The notes under the pieces: model-generated
What the model was told of the DNA's origin: nothing
The model's database searches: none
Seen by the model: the letters and a program-made list of their open reading frames with translations, nothing else
Made by a program: the position numbers and the translations under genes
Assembly: GCF_016008875.1 (NCBI RefSeq)
Contig: NZ_JADTQG010000005.1
Coordinates: 62,001 to 126,000, forward strand
DNA from: Ectopseudomonas mendocina
GTDB taxonomy: Bacteria; Pseudomonadota; Gammaproteobacteria; Pseudomonadales; Pseudomonadaceae
DNA length: 64,000 nt
Direction of reading: 5' to 3'
In this document: positions 27,391 through 36,063 of the stretch, in pieces
Layout: the number at the start of each line of letters is the position of its first letter
Numbering within the stretch: the first letter of the stretch is position 1

Positions 27391-28263
27391 ATGGCGCAAT
27401 TCGAACATCTGCAGGTATTCCAGAGCATGAGCCGCTCGCCCAATGCGCGGCTGCACGCGATGGCCGAGCTGGGCAACGGCATGGCCGTGGCGCGCTGGAG
27501 CAATGCCCATGACGCACGCGACTACCTTGCGCCAAGCCATCACACGCTGTCCTGCTATCTGAGCGGCGGCACCGGCACCTTTCGCCGCGAGCAACCCGGC
27601 CACAAGGGAGCGCCGGACAAGCTGTGCATCCTGCCGGCCGAGCACCAGTCGGCCTGGATCATCAACGGCGAGATTCAGCTTGCCCACCTCTATATAGAAC
27701 AGGAGCAATTCGCCCTCGGCGCGGTCGCCCTGCTCGACCGCGAACCGCGCAGTCTGCAGCTTGAGGAAGCGACCTTTCTCGAAGATGCCGAACAGGCGGC
27801 GCGCTTCCGGCGACTGTGCACCCTCGACTGGCAGGAACCGGGCGAACGCCTGCTGGCCAGCAGCCTGGCCCATCAGTTGCTCGACCATGCCCTGCTCAAT
27901 CAGGTCGGACAACGCCAGGGCCTGCGCCTCAAGGGTGGCCTGGCACCGCTGCAACGCCGGCGTGTGCGCGAGTTCATCGAACAACACCTGGAAACGCCGT
28001 TACCACTGAGCCAACTGGCCGCGCTCTGCGCCCTGTCCGAATATCACTTCGCGCGCATGTTCCAGAGCAGCTTCGGTCTGCCACCGCATCGCTATGTGCT
28101 GGCCCGGCGCCTGGCTCGCGCCTGCCAGATGTTGCGTCAGCCGCAGCCCTCGCTGAGCGAGGTGGCGCTGGCTTGCGGCTTCGCCAGCGCCAGCCATTTC
28201 AGCAACCGTTTCCGCCAAGCGCTGGGCGCCACGCCGCGTCAGTACCGCGCGGCATTCTTCTAA
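27391..28263 (+). CDS. AraC-family transcriptional regulator
   Basis: A 290-residue regulator with a cupin-like sensory N-terminus (about residues 20-150; APSHHTLSCYLSGGTGTFRR) and a C-terminal double helix-turn-helix (about 190-288; LPLSQLAALCALSEYHFARM and LSEVALACGFASASHFSNRF). ATG 27391 has GGAG six bases upstream and was preferred over the GTG directly before it. It is divergent from the beta-glucosidase gene across about 205 bp, making that gene a candidate target. Confidence 0.9.
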   Translation: MAQFEHLQVFQSMSRSPNARLHAMAELGNGMAVARWSNAHDARDYLAPSHHTLSCYLSGGTGTFRREQPGHKGAPDKLCILPAEHQSAWIINGEIQLAHLYIEQEQFALGAVALLDREPRSLQLEEATFLEDAEQAARFRRLCTLDWQEPGERLLASSLAHQLLDHALLNQVGQRQGLRLKGGLAPLQRRRVREFIEQHLETPLPLSQLAALCALSEYHFARMFQSSFGLPPHRYVLARRLARACQMLRQPQPSLSEVALACGFASASHFSNRFRQALGATPRQYRAAFF

Positions 28264-28418
28264 CAACCTTTCATCCTCCACGGTGGGTTCGCTCGCCCTA
28301 CCGTCGACAATCTCCGCGCCACGCCTGCTAATCGCCGCACAGCTATGCGAAAATCTGCGGCTTTGCATTGCCACGGCCCAGTCATGCGCCTATCCATTGT
28401 TGCCGCGGGGCTTCGTTG

Positions 28419-31049
28419 ATGCCCCTGGATATTCACCAGCTACGCCAGGAAGACTGGCGTTCCGAGTTCGGCGCCGGGGACCTGCGTCGCGGCCACGGCT
28501 ATGCCGAGGAAAAACGCAGCAAACTGCTCAGCCTCAAGGACAACAGCCTGCTCGCCAATTGCCGCGGCTCGGCTGGGCAGACCTATCAGCAGCGCATCAC
28601 CCTGCACCCCTATGGACGCAAATGGAGCGTGACCGGCCACTGCAACTGCCCGGTCGGCTTCAACTGCAAGCACGTGGTCGCCGCACTGCTCACCCTGGAA
28701 GCCCAGCAACGTGCCGGCAGCGACCTCTCCGACATCATCGTGGTGGACAAGGAACTGGCGGAAACGCGCCTGGAAGGCATCGCACCCACCGCCATCCTCA
28801 GTCTGGGCAGCCAGGTGCGCGTACATTTCGACGCACGCAAGGGGCGCATGCAGGAGCAAACCCAGCACCGTGCGGCGCTGGCCTTCGACTACGCAGGACA
28901 CAAGGTCTTCGGCAAACCGGCCAAGGACCTGGTCAAGCGCCTGGACGAACACAGCAACCTGCGCCTGATCCGCGACGGCGCTGCCGAAGCCGCGCTGCGC
29001 AAGCGTCTGGAAGGCCTCGGCCTGCAGGTCGCGCTGCGTCAGAGTGAAGCGCTGCCGGCCGAAGCCGGCGAGCCGTTCGAGCTGGAACGCGAGCGCGACT
29101 GGCTGGATTTCGTCCAGCGACATCTGCCGCAACTGCGCGCCGAAGGCTGGCAGATCCATATGCGCCCGGACTTCCAGTACAACCTCGCCGAGGTCGACGA
29201 CTGGTATGCCGAGGTCGAGGAAGACCCGCAGCAGAACTGGTTCGATCTGGAGCTGGGCATCGAGGTCGAAGGCCAGCGCCTGAGCCTGCTGCCCATCCTG
29301 CTCCAGGCCATTCGCCGTACGCCCTGGCTGCTGGCACCCGAAGCACTGGCGCAACGCGCCGATGAGGATCGCCTGCTGGTCAGCCTGCCGCAGGGCGGCA
29401 AGCGCATCGCCCTGCCCTTCGCCCGCCTCAAGCCATTGCTGGCCACGCTCGGCGAGCTGTATTTCCGCGACCCTAGCGAAGACCACCTGCCGCTGCGCAT
29501 GGGTCGCGCCGACGCCGCACGCCTGGCCGAACTGGCGCACGGCCCGCAGCTAAGCTGGCAAGGGGGCGATGAGCTACGCGGTTTCGCCCAGCGCCTGCAG
29601 AACCTGGCAGTGCGCGAGATTGCTCCACCCGAGGGTTTGCAGGCTGACCTGCGTACCTATCAGGTGCAGGGCCTGAACTGGATGCAGACCCTGGCCGAAC
29701 TGCGCGTCGGCGGCGTACTGGCCGATGACATGGGCCTGGGCAAGACCCTGCAGACCCTGGCGCACATCCTTTGCGAGAAACAGGCCGGGCGTCTCGACAA
29801 GCCCGCGCTGATCGTCATGCCCACCAGCCTGATTCCCAACTGGCAGGACGAGGCGGCGCGCTTCACCCCGCAACTGCGCGTGCTGGCCCTGCATGGCAGC
29901 AAGCGCAAGGCGCTGTTCGAGCAGATCGCCGAGCACGATCTGATCCTCACCACCTACGCCCTGCTACCGCGCGACCTCAAGGCGCTGAACCAGCAGCGCT
30001 ATCGCCTGCTGATTCTCGACGAAGCGCAGAACATCAAGAACCCGCGCAGCAAGGCGGCCAGTGCTGCCGCCCAGGTGCAGGCCGACCTACGCCTGTGCCT
30101 GACCGGCACGCCGCTGGAAAACCATCTGGGCGAACTCTGGTCGCTGTTCCATTTCCTCATGCCGGGCTGGCTGGGTGAAGCCAAGGCCTTCACCCGCGAC
30201 TACCGCACGCCTATCGAAAAACGTGGCGACGCCCAGCGCCTGAATCACCTGAACGGGCGCATCCGCCCTTTCCTGTTGCGCCGTACCAAGGAGCAGGTGG
30301 CCAGCGAGCTGCCGCCGAAGACCGAGATCACCCAATGGGTCGAGATGACCCAGCTGCAACGCGACCGCTACGAAACCCTGCGCCTGGCCATGGACCAGAA
30401 GGTACGCGACGAGATCGCCCGCCAAGGCCTGGCGCGCAGTCATATCGTCATTCTCGAAGCCCTGCTGCGCCTGCGCCAGAGCTGCTGCGACCTGCGTCTG
30501 CTCGGCGAGGACGGCGGCGAGCTGACGGCCGCCGATTCGGGCAAGCTCAGCGCCCTGCTGGACATGCTCCAGGAACTGGTCGACGAAGGCCGCCGGGTGC
30601 TGCTGTTCTCCCAGTTCACCTCGATGCTGGCACTGATCGAAGCGGAGTTGCAGGCGCGCAAGATCGCCTACGCCAAGCTGACCGGCAGCACCCAGGACCG
30701 GCGCACGCCGGTGCAGCGCTTCCAGGCCGGAGAATTCCCGGTTTTCCTGATCAGCCTCAAGGCCGGCGGCAGCGGACTCAACCTGACCGCCGCCGACACC
30801 GTGATCCACTTCGATCCCTGGTGGAACCCGGCCGCCGAAGCCCAGGCCAGCGACCGCGCCTACCGCATCGGTCAGGACAAACCAGTGTTCGTCTACAAGT
30901 TGATCGCCCGAGGCAGCGTCGAAGAGAAGATCCAGCAACTGCAGCAGGCCAAAGCCAGTCTGGCCAGGGGCGTGCTCGACGGCGGCAGCCAGGGCCAATG
31001 GCAATTGAACGAGGACGATCTGGCGGCGCTGTTCGCGCCGCTCGATTGA
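28419..31049 (+). CDS. SWIM zinc-finger SNF2/RapA-type ATPase
   Basis: An 876-residue Swi2/Snf2 helicase-like ATPase. A SWIM zinc-binding motif sits near residues 70-85 (CNCPVGFNCKHVVAALL). The two RecA-like lobes start near residue 400, with motif I DDMGLGKTLQTLA, motif II LDEAQNIKN, motif III CLTGTPLENH, motif V AGGSGLNLTAADTV and motif VI DRAYRIGQ. Bacterial proteins of this type remodel nucleic-acid-protein complexes, but the specific role is unknown. ATG 28419 was chosen over an upstream start whose extra residues are unlike the family. It is a single-gene unit. Confidence 0.9.
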   Translation: MPLDIHQLRQEDWRSEFGAGDLRRGHGYAEEKRSKLLSLKDNSLLANCRGSAGQTYQQRITLHPYGRKWSVTGHCNCPVGFNCKHVVAALLTLEAQQRAGSDLSDIIVVDKELAETRLEGIAPTAILSLGSQVRVHFDARKGRMQEQTQHRAALAFDYAGHKVFGKPAKDLVKRLDEHSNLRLIRDGAAEAALRKRLEGLGLQVALRQSEALPAEAGEPFELERERDWLDFVQRHLPQLRAEGWQIHMRPDFQYNLAEVDDWYAEVEEDPQQNWFDLELGIEVEGQRLSLLPILLQAIRRTPWLLAPEALAQRADEDRLLVSLPQGGKRIALPFARLKPLLATLGELYFRDPSEDHLPLRMGRADAARLAELAHGPQLSWQGGDELRGFAQRLQNLAVREIAPPEGLQADLRTYQVQGLNWMQTLAELRVGGVLADDMGLGKTLQTLAHILCEKQAGRLDKPALIVMPTSLIPNWQDEAARFTPQLRVLALHGSKRKALFEQIAEHDLILTTYALLPRDLKALNQQRYRLLILDEAQNIKNPRSKAASAAAQVQADLRLCLTGTPLENHLGELWSLFHFLMPGWLGEAKAFTRDYRTPIEKRGDAQRLNHLNGRIRPFLLRRTKEQVASELPPKTEITQWVEMTQLQRDRYETLRLAMDQKVRDEIARQGLARSHIVILEALLRLRQSCCDLRLLGEDGGELTAADSGKLSALLDMLQELVDEGRRVLLFSQFTSMLALIEAELQARKIAYAKLTGSTQDRRTPVQRFQAGEFPVFLISLKAGGSGLNLTAADTVIHFDPWWNPAAEAQASDRAYRIGQDKPVFVYKLIARGSVEEKIQQLQQAKASLARGVLDGGSQGQWQLNEDDLAALFAPLD

Positions 31050-31064
31050 TGTCCGGCTGACGCC

Positions 31065-31559
31065 CTAGTCGGAGGTATCGTCGCGCTCTGCCTCGGCGTC
31101 CTCGCGGTTGCGCGCCTTGCTGCGAGGGTGCGGGCCGGCCACGGCCGGAAAGCGCGACGAGGCGTAGCGCACCACCAGAATCGCCAGGGCCAACAGCAGA
31201 ATCGCCCCGGACACCATCACCACACCCCAGCTCGGCTTATGGGTGTGGGAGATGTCGGAAATCAGCAAGCGGGTCAGCGCAGTGATCGCCACGTAGATCA
31301 TGAAGCGGATCGGCATGTGGTTGGTCTTGAAATAGATCCCCACCATCGCCGCCAATTCCAGGTAGATGAACAGCAGCAGAATGTCATCGACCGTGATGTG
31401 ACCCTTCTCCAGCATGCCGATAAAGGTCATCACCCCTGCCCACGCCGTGATCGCGCCGATGGCGAACAGCGCCAGGTAATGGAAGGCCTCCATCAGCAGG
31501 TTGCCCAGCGACTCCGCCAGGCCATGCATGCCCTCACGCAGACGTTCCGCCCAATTCAT
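31065..31559 (-). CDS. psiE: PsiE-family membrane protein
   Basis: A 164-residue inner-membrane protein with four hydrophobic segments, the layout of phosphate-starvation-inducible PsiE. Characteristic wording is DDILLLFIYLELAAMVGIYF followed by HMPIRFMIYVAITALTRLLI. The C-terminal tail is highly charged (RSKARNREDAEAERDDTSD), longer than in E. coli PsiE. Its function is not established. A perfect 9-bp inverted repeat (31589-31611) lies 30-50 bp upstream and could be an operator or leader hairpin. Confidence 0.85.
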   Translation of the reverse strand: MNWAERLREGMHGLAESLGNLLMEAFHYLALFAIGAITAWAGVMTFIGMLEKGHITVDDILLLFIYLELAAMVGIYFKTNHMPIRFMIYVAITALTRLLISDISHTHKPSWGVVMVSGAILLLALAILVVRYASSRFPAVAGPHPRSKARNREDAEAERDDTSD

Positions 31560-31588
31560 CCTTCACTTCTCCCTACCAGCATGACGTC

Positions 31589-31611
31589 CGGGCATCCGAC
31601 ATGGATGCCCG
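31589..31611. repeat. Inverted repeat upstream of psiE
   Basis: CGGGCATCC and GGATGCCCG are separated by 5 bases, directly in front of psiE on the minus strand. It may be a regulator site or a leader hairpin; no known box was recognised. Confidence 0.45.
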
Positions 31612-31762
31612 CTGACGAGCATGCAGGAAAAACACCAGCCTGAGGATGATGCCGGGATGTGACGGAAAGACACAGGCGGATGGCCGGTATCAGCCATGAC
31701 TTCTATCCTGTGTCGGACGCAATACTGGCCAAAAGGCAGCGAGTCCTTTATCCTCGTCAACA

Positions 31763-31778
31763 CTGTATAAAAAACCAG
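31763..31778. promoter_or_regulatory. LexA (SOS) box upstream of yebG
   Basis: The 16-base element CTGTATAAAAAACCAG matches the CTGT-N8-ACAG LexA consensus with one mismatch in the second half-site and has the AT-rich core expected. It sits 40 bp before yebG, a known SOS gene in other bacteria. Confidence 0.75.
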
Positions 31779-31818
31779 TTAAATCCAACGACACATATGA
31801 AGGCAGAAGAGGTGATGA

Positions 31819-32082
31819 ATGGCCGTCGAAGTGGTGTACCGCAGCAGCCGCGATCCGGAGCGCTTGTTCATGGATAAGGCCGAAGCCGACCGTTACGACA
31901 AGATGCTGGAACTGGCCGAGCGCCTGAGCGAGGTCCTGCACAAGGCGGTTCCTTCCCTGAGCGAGGAACAGGGCGAGGAGCTGGGTATCTTCATGGCCAA
32001 GAACCGCGATGTCTTCGCCAAGGCGTTCAAGAGCCAGCCGGACGCGCTCGACGAGCTGGAAATCGACGCCGCCAGCGAATGA
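31819..32082 (+). CDS. yebG: YebG family SOS-induced protein
   Basis: An 87-residue protein beginning MAVEVVYRSSRDPERLFMDK, with ADRYDKMLELAERLSEVL and LGIFMAKNRDVFAKAF, closely following E. coli YebG in order and length. YebG is a LexA-controlled DNA-damage-inducible protein of unsettled biochemical function. A good LexA box lies 40 bp upstream, and GAGGTGATGA serves as ribosome-binding site. It is divergent from psiE. Confidence 0.9.
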   Translation: MAVEVVYRSSRDPERLFMDKAEADRYDKMLELAERLSEVLHKAVPSLSEEQGEELGIFMAKNRDVFAKAFKSQPDALDELEIDAASE

Positions 32083-32119
32083 CCGGGAACCGCGGCCCCG
32101 TTCCCAACGGGGCCTAGAC

Positions 32120-32362
32120 CTATGCGCGACTGACGGGATACTGCGCTGCGGCCTGCTCCAGCCAGACTGGCAGTTCCCGCCGCTTTACGCCCTCACGCCG
32201 GGCACGGGCCAACTGCTCCAGCATGTACTGACGCTTGTGCTGGTCGCCTTCGGCGAAGGACAGCGCAAGGTCACGATCGGTCCACTGACGAATCCGGCGA
32301 AACAGCCACCAGTGAAAGTAAAGGCCGGCTGCAGTGGTGACGACGATAATGAAATAGTCCAT
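32120..32362 (-). CDS. Small membrane-anchored hypothetical protein (80 aa)
   Basis: An 80-residue protein with one N-terminal membrane helix (MDYFIIVVTTAAGLYFHWWL) followed by a charged cytoplasmic helix (RQWTDRDLALSFAEGDQHKR) and a basic segment. A textbook ribosome-binding site (AAAGGAGGACTCACC) precedes ATG 32362, which settles the start over a longer reading. It resembles short Pseudomonas membrane proteins of unknown role. It is divergent from the DUF488 gene. Confidence 0.75.
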   Translation of the reverse strand: MDYFIIVVTTAAGLYFHWWLFRRIRQWTDRDLALSFAEGDQHKRQYMLEQLARARREGVKRRELPVWLEQAAAQYPVSRA

Positions 32363-32444
32363 GGTGAGTCCTCCTTTCACCACGCTAATCGAGCCCGCAG
32401 GCGTCGCCAAGTGCGGCATTGCCGCAGGCGATGGAGGCAGGTCG

Positions 32445-32849
32445 ATGATCCAGTGCAAGCGGGTTTATCTCGACGCAGAATCCAGTGACGGCCAACGCGT
32501 ATTGGTTGACCGATTGTGGCCTCGCGGCCTGTCCAGGGATGCCCTGGCACTCGATGAATGGCTACCTGACGTCGCGCCCTCCAGCGAACTGCGCAAGTCC
32601 TTCGCCCACCGCGCCGAGGCCTTCGATGAATTCCGCACAGCCTACCGCCGCGAACTGACCGGGCGCCCCGAGCATTGGCAGCGCCTGCTGCACTGGGCGA
32701 GAAGCGGCACACTGACGCTGCTCTACGCGGCACGCGACGAGGTGCGTAACAATGCACGCGTGCTGGCCGAATTTCTCGAAGATGAACTGCAGCGCCATGA
32801 CTCGCCCAGCTCGCCGGTGTGCTACCAGGGCGAATTCGACGGCCATTGA
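32445..32849 (+). CDS. DUF488 family protein
   Basis: A 134-residue protein of the DUF488 family, recognised from LVDRLWPRGLSRDALALDEW near the N-terminus and LTLLYAARDEVRNNARVLAEFL near the C-terminus. The family's biochemical role is unknown to me. ATG 32445 is preceded by GGAGGCAGGTCG. It stands alone between a small membrane-protein gene and the amino-acid dehydrogenase. Confidence 0.85.
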   Translation: MIQCKRVYLDAESSDGQRVLVDRLWPRGLSRDALALDEWLPDVAPSSELRKSFAHRAEAFDEFRTAYRRELTGRPEHWQRLLHWARSGTLTLLYAARDEVRNNARVLAEFLEDELQRHDSPSSPVCYQGEFDGH

Positions 32850-32874
32850 TCGCGCAGGAGCGCTCGGATAGCCG

Positions 32875-33897
32875 CTATATGCCGTACAGCAGGCGCTCGG
32901 CCAGGAAGTCGGCGACGCGCGCCGGAGAGCGTTTTTCAGCTTGAGCGTGGGCGTAGATTTCAGTCAGGCGTCGGCTGATCTGCGCCAGATGTGCGGTGAT
33001 CGCCGATAGTTCCTCGCCGCGGTGACGCAGCGCCACGTAAATCAGCCCACCGGCATTGAGCACGTAATCCGGCGCGTAGAGAATGCCGCGTGCTTCCAGC
33101 TGGTCGGCGACTGCGGGACTACTCAACTGGTTGTTGGCCGCACCAGCCACCGCTGCGCAGCGCAGATGGGCGACCGTCTGCGCATTCAGCACGCCACCGA
33201 GGCCGCACGGCGCAAGGATGTCGCAAGGCGTGCCGAGCAACGCATCGCTGGCGACCGGATGTGCGCCCAGTTGCTCGACCGCCAGCTGCACGCGCCCGGC
33301 ATCGAGGTCGCTGACCAGAAGCTCAGCGCCAGCGGCGTGCAGTGCTTCGGCCAGGGCAAAACCGACATTGCCCAGGCCCTGCACGGCAACCCGTAGCCCT
33401 TCCAGGTCATCGCTGCCCAGGCGCGCCTGCGCCGTGGCACGGATACCCGCGAACACCCCCAGCGCCGTGTGCGGCGAAGGATCGCCCGCGCTGGTAGTGC
33501 TGGTGGCGTGGTTGGTGTGCTGAGCGATGCAATCCATGTCGGCGCTAGAGGTGCCGCTGTCGATGGCGGTGATGTAGCGCCCATTGAGCGTCTCGATGAA
33601 CCGCCCGAAGGCTTCGAACAAGGCGGCACGGCTGGGCACATGCGCAGGGCGGATGATCACCGCCTTGCCGCCGCCATGATCGATACCGGCCAGCGCAGCC
33701 TTGTAGCTCATGCCCTGAGCCAGACGAATGGCGTCGCCAATGGCGCTCTGTTCATCGGGATAAGGCAGATAACGGCAACCGCCGAGCGCCGGCCCGAAGC
33801 GGATGTTGTGAATGGCGATAACGGCCTTGAGGCCGCTGGCCGGATCCTCGGCCAGGTGCAGGGCCTCTAGGCGGGCGGCTTCCATCATGCTGAACAT
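32875..33897 (-). CDS. Leucine/glutamate/phenylalanine/valine dehydrogenase
   Basis: A 340-residue NAD-dependent amino-acid dehydrogenase, closest to leucine dehydrogenase. The substrate-binding glycine-rich loop is GPALGGCRYLPYP. The two active-site lysines are in GMSYKAALAG and HGGGKAVIIRP. The NAD fold begins around residue 165 with GLRVAVQGLGNVGFALAEAL, and the family signature GAANNQLSSP follows. It should interconvert branched-chain amino acids and 2-oxo acids with release of ammonia. No pathway partner is adjacent. Confidence 0.9.
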   Translation of the reverse strand: MFSMMEAARLEALHLAEDPASGLKAVIAIHNIRFGPALGGCRYLPYPDEQSAIGDAIRLAQGMSYKAALAGIDHGGGKAVIIRPAHVPSRAALFEAFGRFIETLNGRYITAIDSGTSSADMDCIAQHTNHATSTTSAGDPSPHTALGVFAGIRATAQARLGSDDLEGLRVAVQGLGNVGFALAEALHAAGAELLVSDLDAGRVQLAVEQLGAHPVASDALLGTPCDILAPCGLGGVLNAQTVAHLRCAAVAGAANNQLSSPAVADQLEARGILYAPDYVLNAGGLIYVALRHRGEELSAITAHLAQISRRLTEIYAHAQAEKRSPARVADFLAERLLYGI

Positions 33898-33997
33898 GGC
33901 TGCGCTCCCGGTCGGACTTCAGGCCTCAGTATAGGAGAAGCCACTGGACGACGACCCAGTCAACGGCTACAAGAGCAGAAGTTCAGCGGAGAATGCG

Positions 33998-34801
33998 ATG
34001 AGCCCACGCCAAGCCTGCCTGCAGTGCCTGCAACGCGATCCTCCCGCCCTGTTCGAGGCGGCGCTGTGGATTGCCGCTGAACACGATGACCACCTGCAAC
34101 CCGCCCAAGTATTGAATGACCTGCACAGTCTGTTGCTGCAGGTCAGCGCCGGACTGCCCGCCCTGCCCGCTCGCGAACTGGCCCAGCCGCTGCTGCGCCG
34201 GCTTGCCGAACTGGATTTTCAGGAGGACGACGAAGGTGCCACGCGGCCGCGCCACGCGCTGCTCCATGAAGTGCTGCGGCGCCGACGCGGCCAGCCGCTG
34301 GCGCTCGCCCTGATCGCTCTGGAAGTGGCGCGCCGCCTGGACATTCCGCTGCAAGGCGTGAATTTCCCCGGGCATTTCATGCTGCGTGTGCCGGGCGCCG
34401 ATCACCTGCTCGACCCGTGCGGCGGGCGTCGCCTGTACACCCGCGACTGTCGCGAGCAGCTCTATCGCCAACTGGGAGCGAACGTCGAACTCAAAGCCGA
34501 GCACCTGCAGACGGCCGACGCCCAGGCCATGCTGCGGCGTCTGTCGCGTAATCTGCGCCAGTTGCATCTGCAGCACGATGCCCCGGAGGCAGCTCTCAAG
34601 GACGCCGAGCGAGTCCTGCTGCTGGGACCACCCAACCTGGCCGACCACCTGGCACGAGCCGACATCTACCAGCAACTCGACTGCCCGCAGGGCGAGCGCT
34701 ACGACCTTGAGCGCGCGCTGCTGTTCTGCGAAGAGGACGCCCTGCGCCTGAGACTGAGCGAGCGCCTGCGCAGCCTGCAAAGGGCATCAGCTTTGCACTG
34801 A
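33998..34801 (+). CDS. SirB1-type transglutaminase-like/TPR protein
   Basis: A 267-residue protein of the SirB1 family. The transglutaminase-like region covers about residues 40-160, with RRGQPLALALIALEVARRLD, GVNFPGHFMLRV and DPCGGRRL. The usual catalytic cysteine position seems to be occupied by another residue (QPLALALIAL), so it is probably non-catalytic. The C-terminal helices (about 180-260) resemble tetratricopeptide repeats. The function is unknown. It precedes the lipoprotein gene by about 160 bp. Confidence 0.82.
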   Translation: MSPRQACLQCLQRDPPALFEAALWIAAEHDDHLQPAQVLNDLHSLLLQVSAGLPALPARELAQPLLRRLAELDFQEDDEGATRPRHALLHEVLRRRRGQPLALALIALEVARRLDIPLQGVNFPGHFMLRVPGADHLLDPCGGRRLYTRDCREQLYRQLGANVELKAEHLQTADAQAMLRRLSRNLRQLHLQHDAPEAALKDAERVLLLGPPNLADHLARADIYQQLDCPQGERYDLERALLFCEEDALRLRLSERLRSLQRASALH

Positions 34802-34874
34802 GAGGGCCGTGGTTCGGGCGTTTCAGCAGGCTTCCAATTTTTTTCGCTTCCCCATTGAACTTTATTTTCCTCGA

Positions 34875-34881
34875 CTACACT
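34875..34881 (+). promoter_or_regulatory. RpoS-like -10 element before the six-gene cluster
   Basis: CTACACT, preceded by TCGA and followed by GCTGG, is a very good sigma-S -10 hexamer context. It lies about 80 bp upstream of the lipoprotein start, with no strong -35. It would drive the lipoprotein and perhaps the following genes in stationary phase. Confidence 0.5.
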
Positions 34882-34960
34882 GCTGGAGAACGCGGCACTC
34901 TCTGCCAGTACTTGGGCGCTGCCGATCAGGCAACATTTCATTACTGTATGGAGACTTAAG

Positions 34961-35632
34961 ATGCGAAAGCTCTTGGGTATGTCGTTATTGGCGGCACTCA
35001 TGGGAGCCGCCGCATGTTCCAGCACTACGGTCGCACCCGAGCAGTACTCGGGTTTCCTGCAAGATTACAGCCGCCTCAGCGAACAGCAGTCGCCCTCCGG
35101 GGCACATGTGGCACGCTGGGTCGATCCGGATCTGCAGATATCCCGTTATAACCAGTTATTCCTCGAGCCGAGCCAGTTCTATCCAAAGCCTCAGCCAAGC
35201 GCTCGCCTGTCGCAGGATACGCTGCGAGACATCACCCAGTATTTTGATGCGGCGCTGCGGCGCGAGCTGAGCAAGGTCATGCAACTGACCGACTCGCCTT
35301 CTGCCGGCACCCTGGTGCTGCGTCCGGCCATTACAGCCGTCGCGGTATCCACCGAAGGCCTGCAGCCCTATGAGGTCATTCCAATCGCACTGGTAGTGGC
35401 GGCCGCGAGCACTGCGGCCGGAACACGCGATCAGCAGGTGGAGATCGCCACCGAAGCGGCAGTGATCGACGCGCAGAATAACCGTGTCATCGCACAGGTT
35501 GTACGCAAGGGCGCGGGCGTGAATCTGGAGAATGATCAGCAGGTGCTCAGCGTCGATAACGTCAAGCCAGTGATCGATGGCTGGGCCAGCGACATGCGCC
35601 AGTCCATCGAGCAGCTTAGAGCGAAGCGCTAG
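34961..35632 (+). CDS. DUF3313-type lipoprotein
   Basis: A 223-residue predicted lipoprotein with signal peptide and lipobox (MRKLLGMSLLAALMGAAACS), the modified cysteine at about residue 19. The body, from YSGFLQDYSRL through DLQISRYNQLFLEPSQFY, matches the DUF3313 family of Gram-negative envelope lipoproteins of unknown function. GGAG lies 8 bases before the ATG. It is the first of a run of six plus-strand genes behind an RpoS-like promoter. The gap to the next gene is 77 bp. Confidence 0.85.
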   Translation: MRKLLGMSLLAALMGAAACSSTTVAPEQYSGFLQDYSRLSEQQSPSGAHVARWVDPDLQISRYNQLFLEPSQFYPKPQPSARLSQDTLRDITQYFDAALRRELSKVMQLTDSPSAGTLVLRPAITAVAVSTEGLQPYEVIPIALVVAAASTAAGTRDQQVEIATEAAVIDAQNNRVIAQVVRKGAGVNLENDQQVLSVDNVKPVIDGWASDMRQSIEQLRAKR

Positions 35633-35709
35633 CAACACCGGCTCGGAGCCGCCGCGATCTCACGAGCGGCACCGCCCAGACTGTCAGATCGGATGATTCG
35701 GAGGGCCGT

Positions 35710-36060
35710 ATGCTGGACTACTTCGCCTTGGGTGTACTGATATTCGCCGCCATAGTGCTGTTCTACGGCATCATCGCAATTCACGACATACCTTACGAAA
35801 TCTCGGTACATCGCAAACACCCACATCAGGATGCCATCCACGTGGCGGGCTGGGTCAGCCTGTTTACCCTGCACGTGCTCTGGCCGTTCCTGTGGATCTG
35901 GGCAACCCTCTATCGCGAGGATCGCGGCTGGGGCTTCAATGCCTCGCCCAAGGAGTACTCTGCACGCCTGCAACTCATGGAACAGCAGGTGGCTGAGCTC
36001 AAGGCCCGGCTGGACGCGATGGAACGCCAAGCCAAAGAACCATTCGCGGCAAGGGACTGA
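35710..36060 (+). CDS. DUF3302 (YiaW/YibI-like) inner-membrane protein
   Basis: A 116-residue protein with two hydrophobic segments (MLDYFALGVLIFAAIVLFYG and VAGWVSLFTLHVLWPFLWIW) and a C-terminal coiled-coil-like helix (RLQLMEQQVAELKARLDAME). This is the DUF3302 family, represented by E. coli YiaW and YibI, which are likewise encoded directly before an HlyD-type protein. The next gene starts 3 bp after the stop, so the two products probably form a complex. Confidence 0.88.
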   Translation: MLDYFALGVLIFAAIVLFYGIIAIHDIPYEISVHRKHPHQDAIHVAGWVSLFTLHVLWPFLWIWATLYREDRGWGFNASPKEYSARLQLMEQQVAELKARLDAMERQAKEPFAARD

Positions 36061-36063
36061 GCC

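Noticed and set aside
28279..28301. Imperfect palindrome near CGGTGGGTTCGCTCGCCCTACCG
   Set aside because: Mismatched arms and only loosely REP-like; not enough to call a repeat or terminator.
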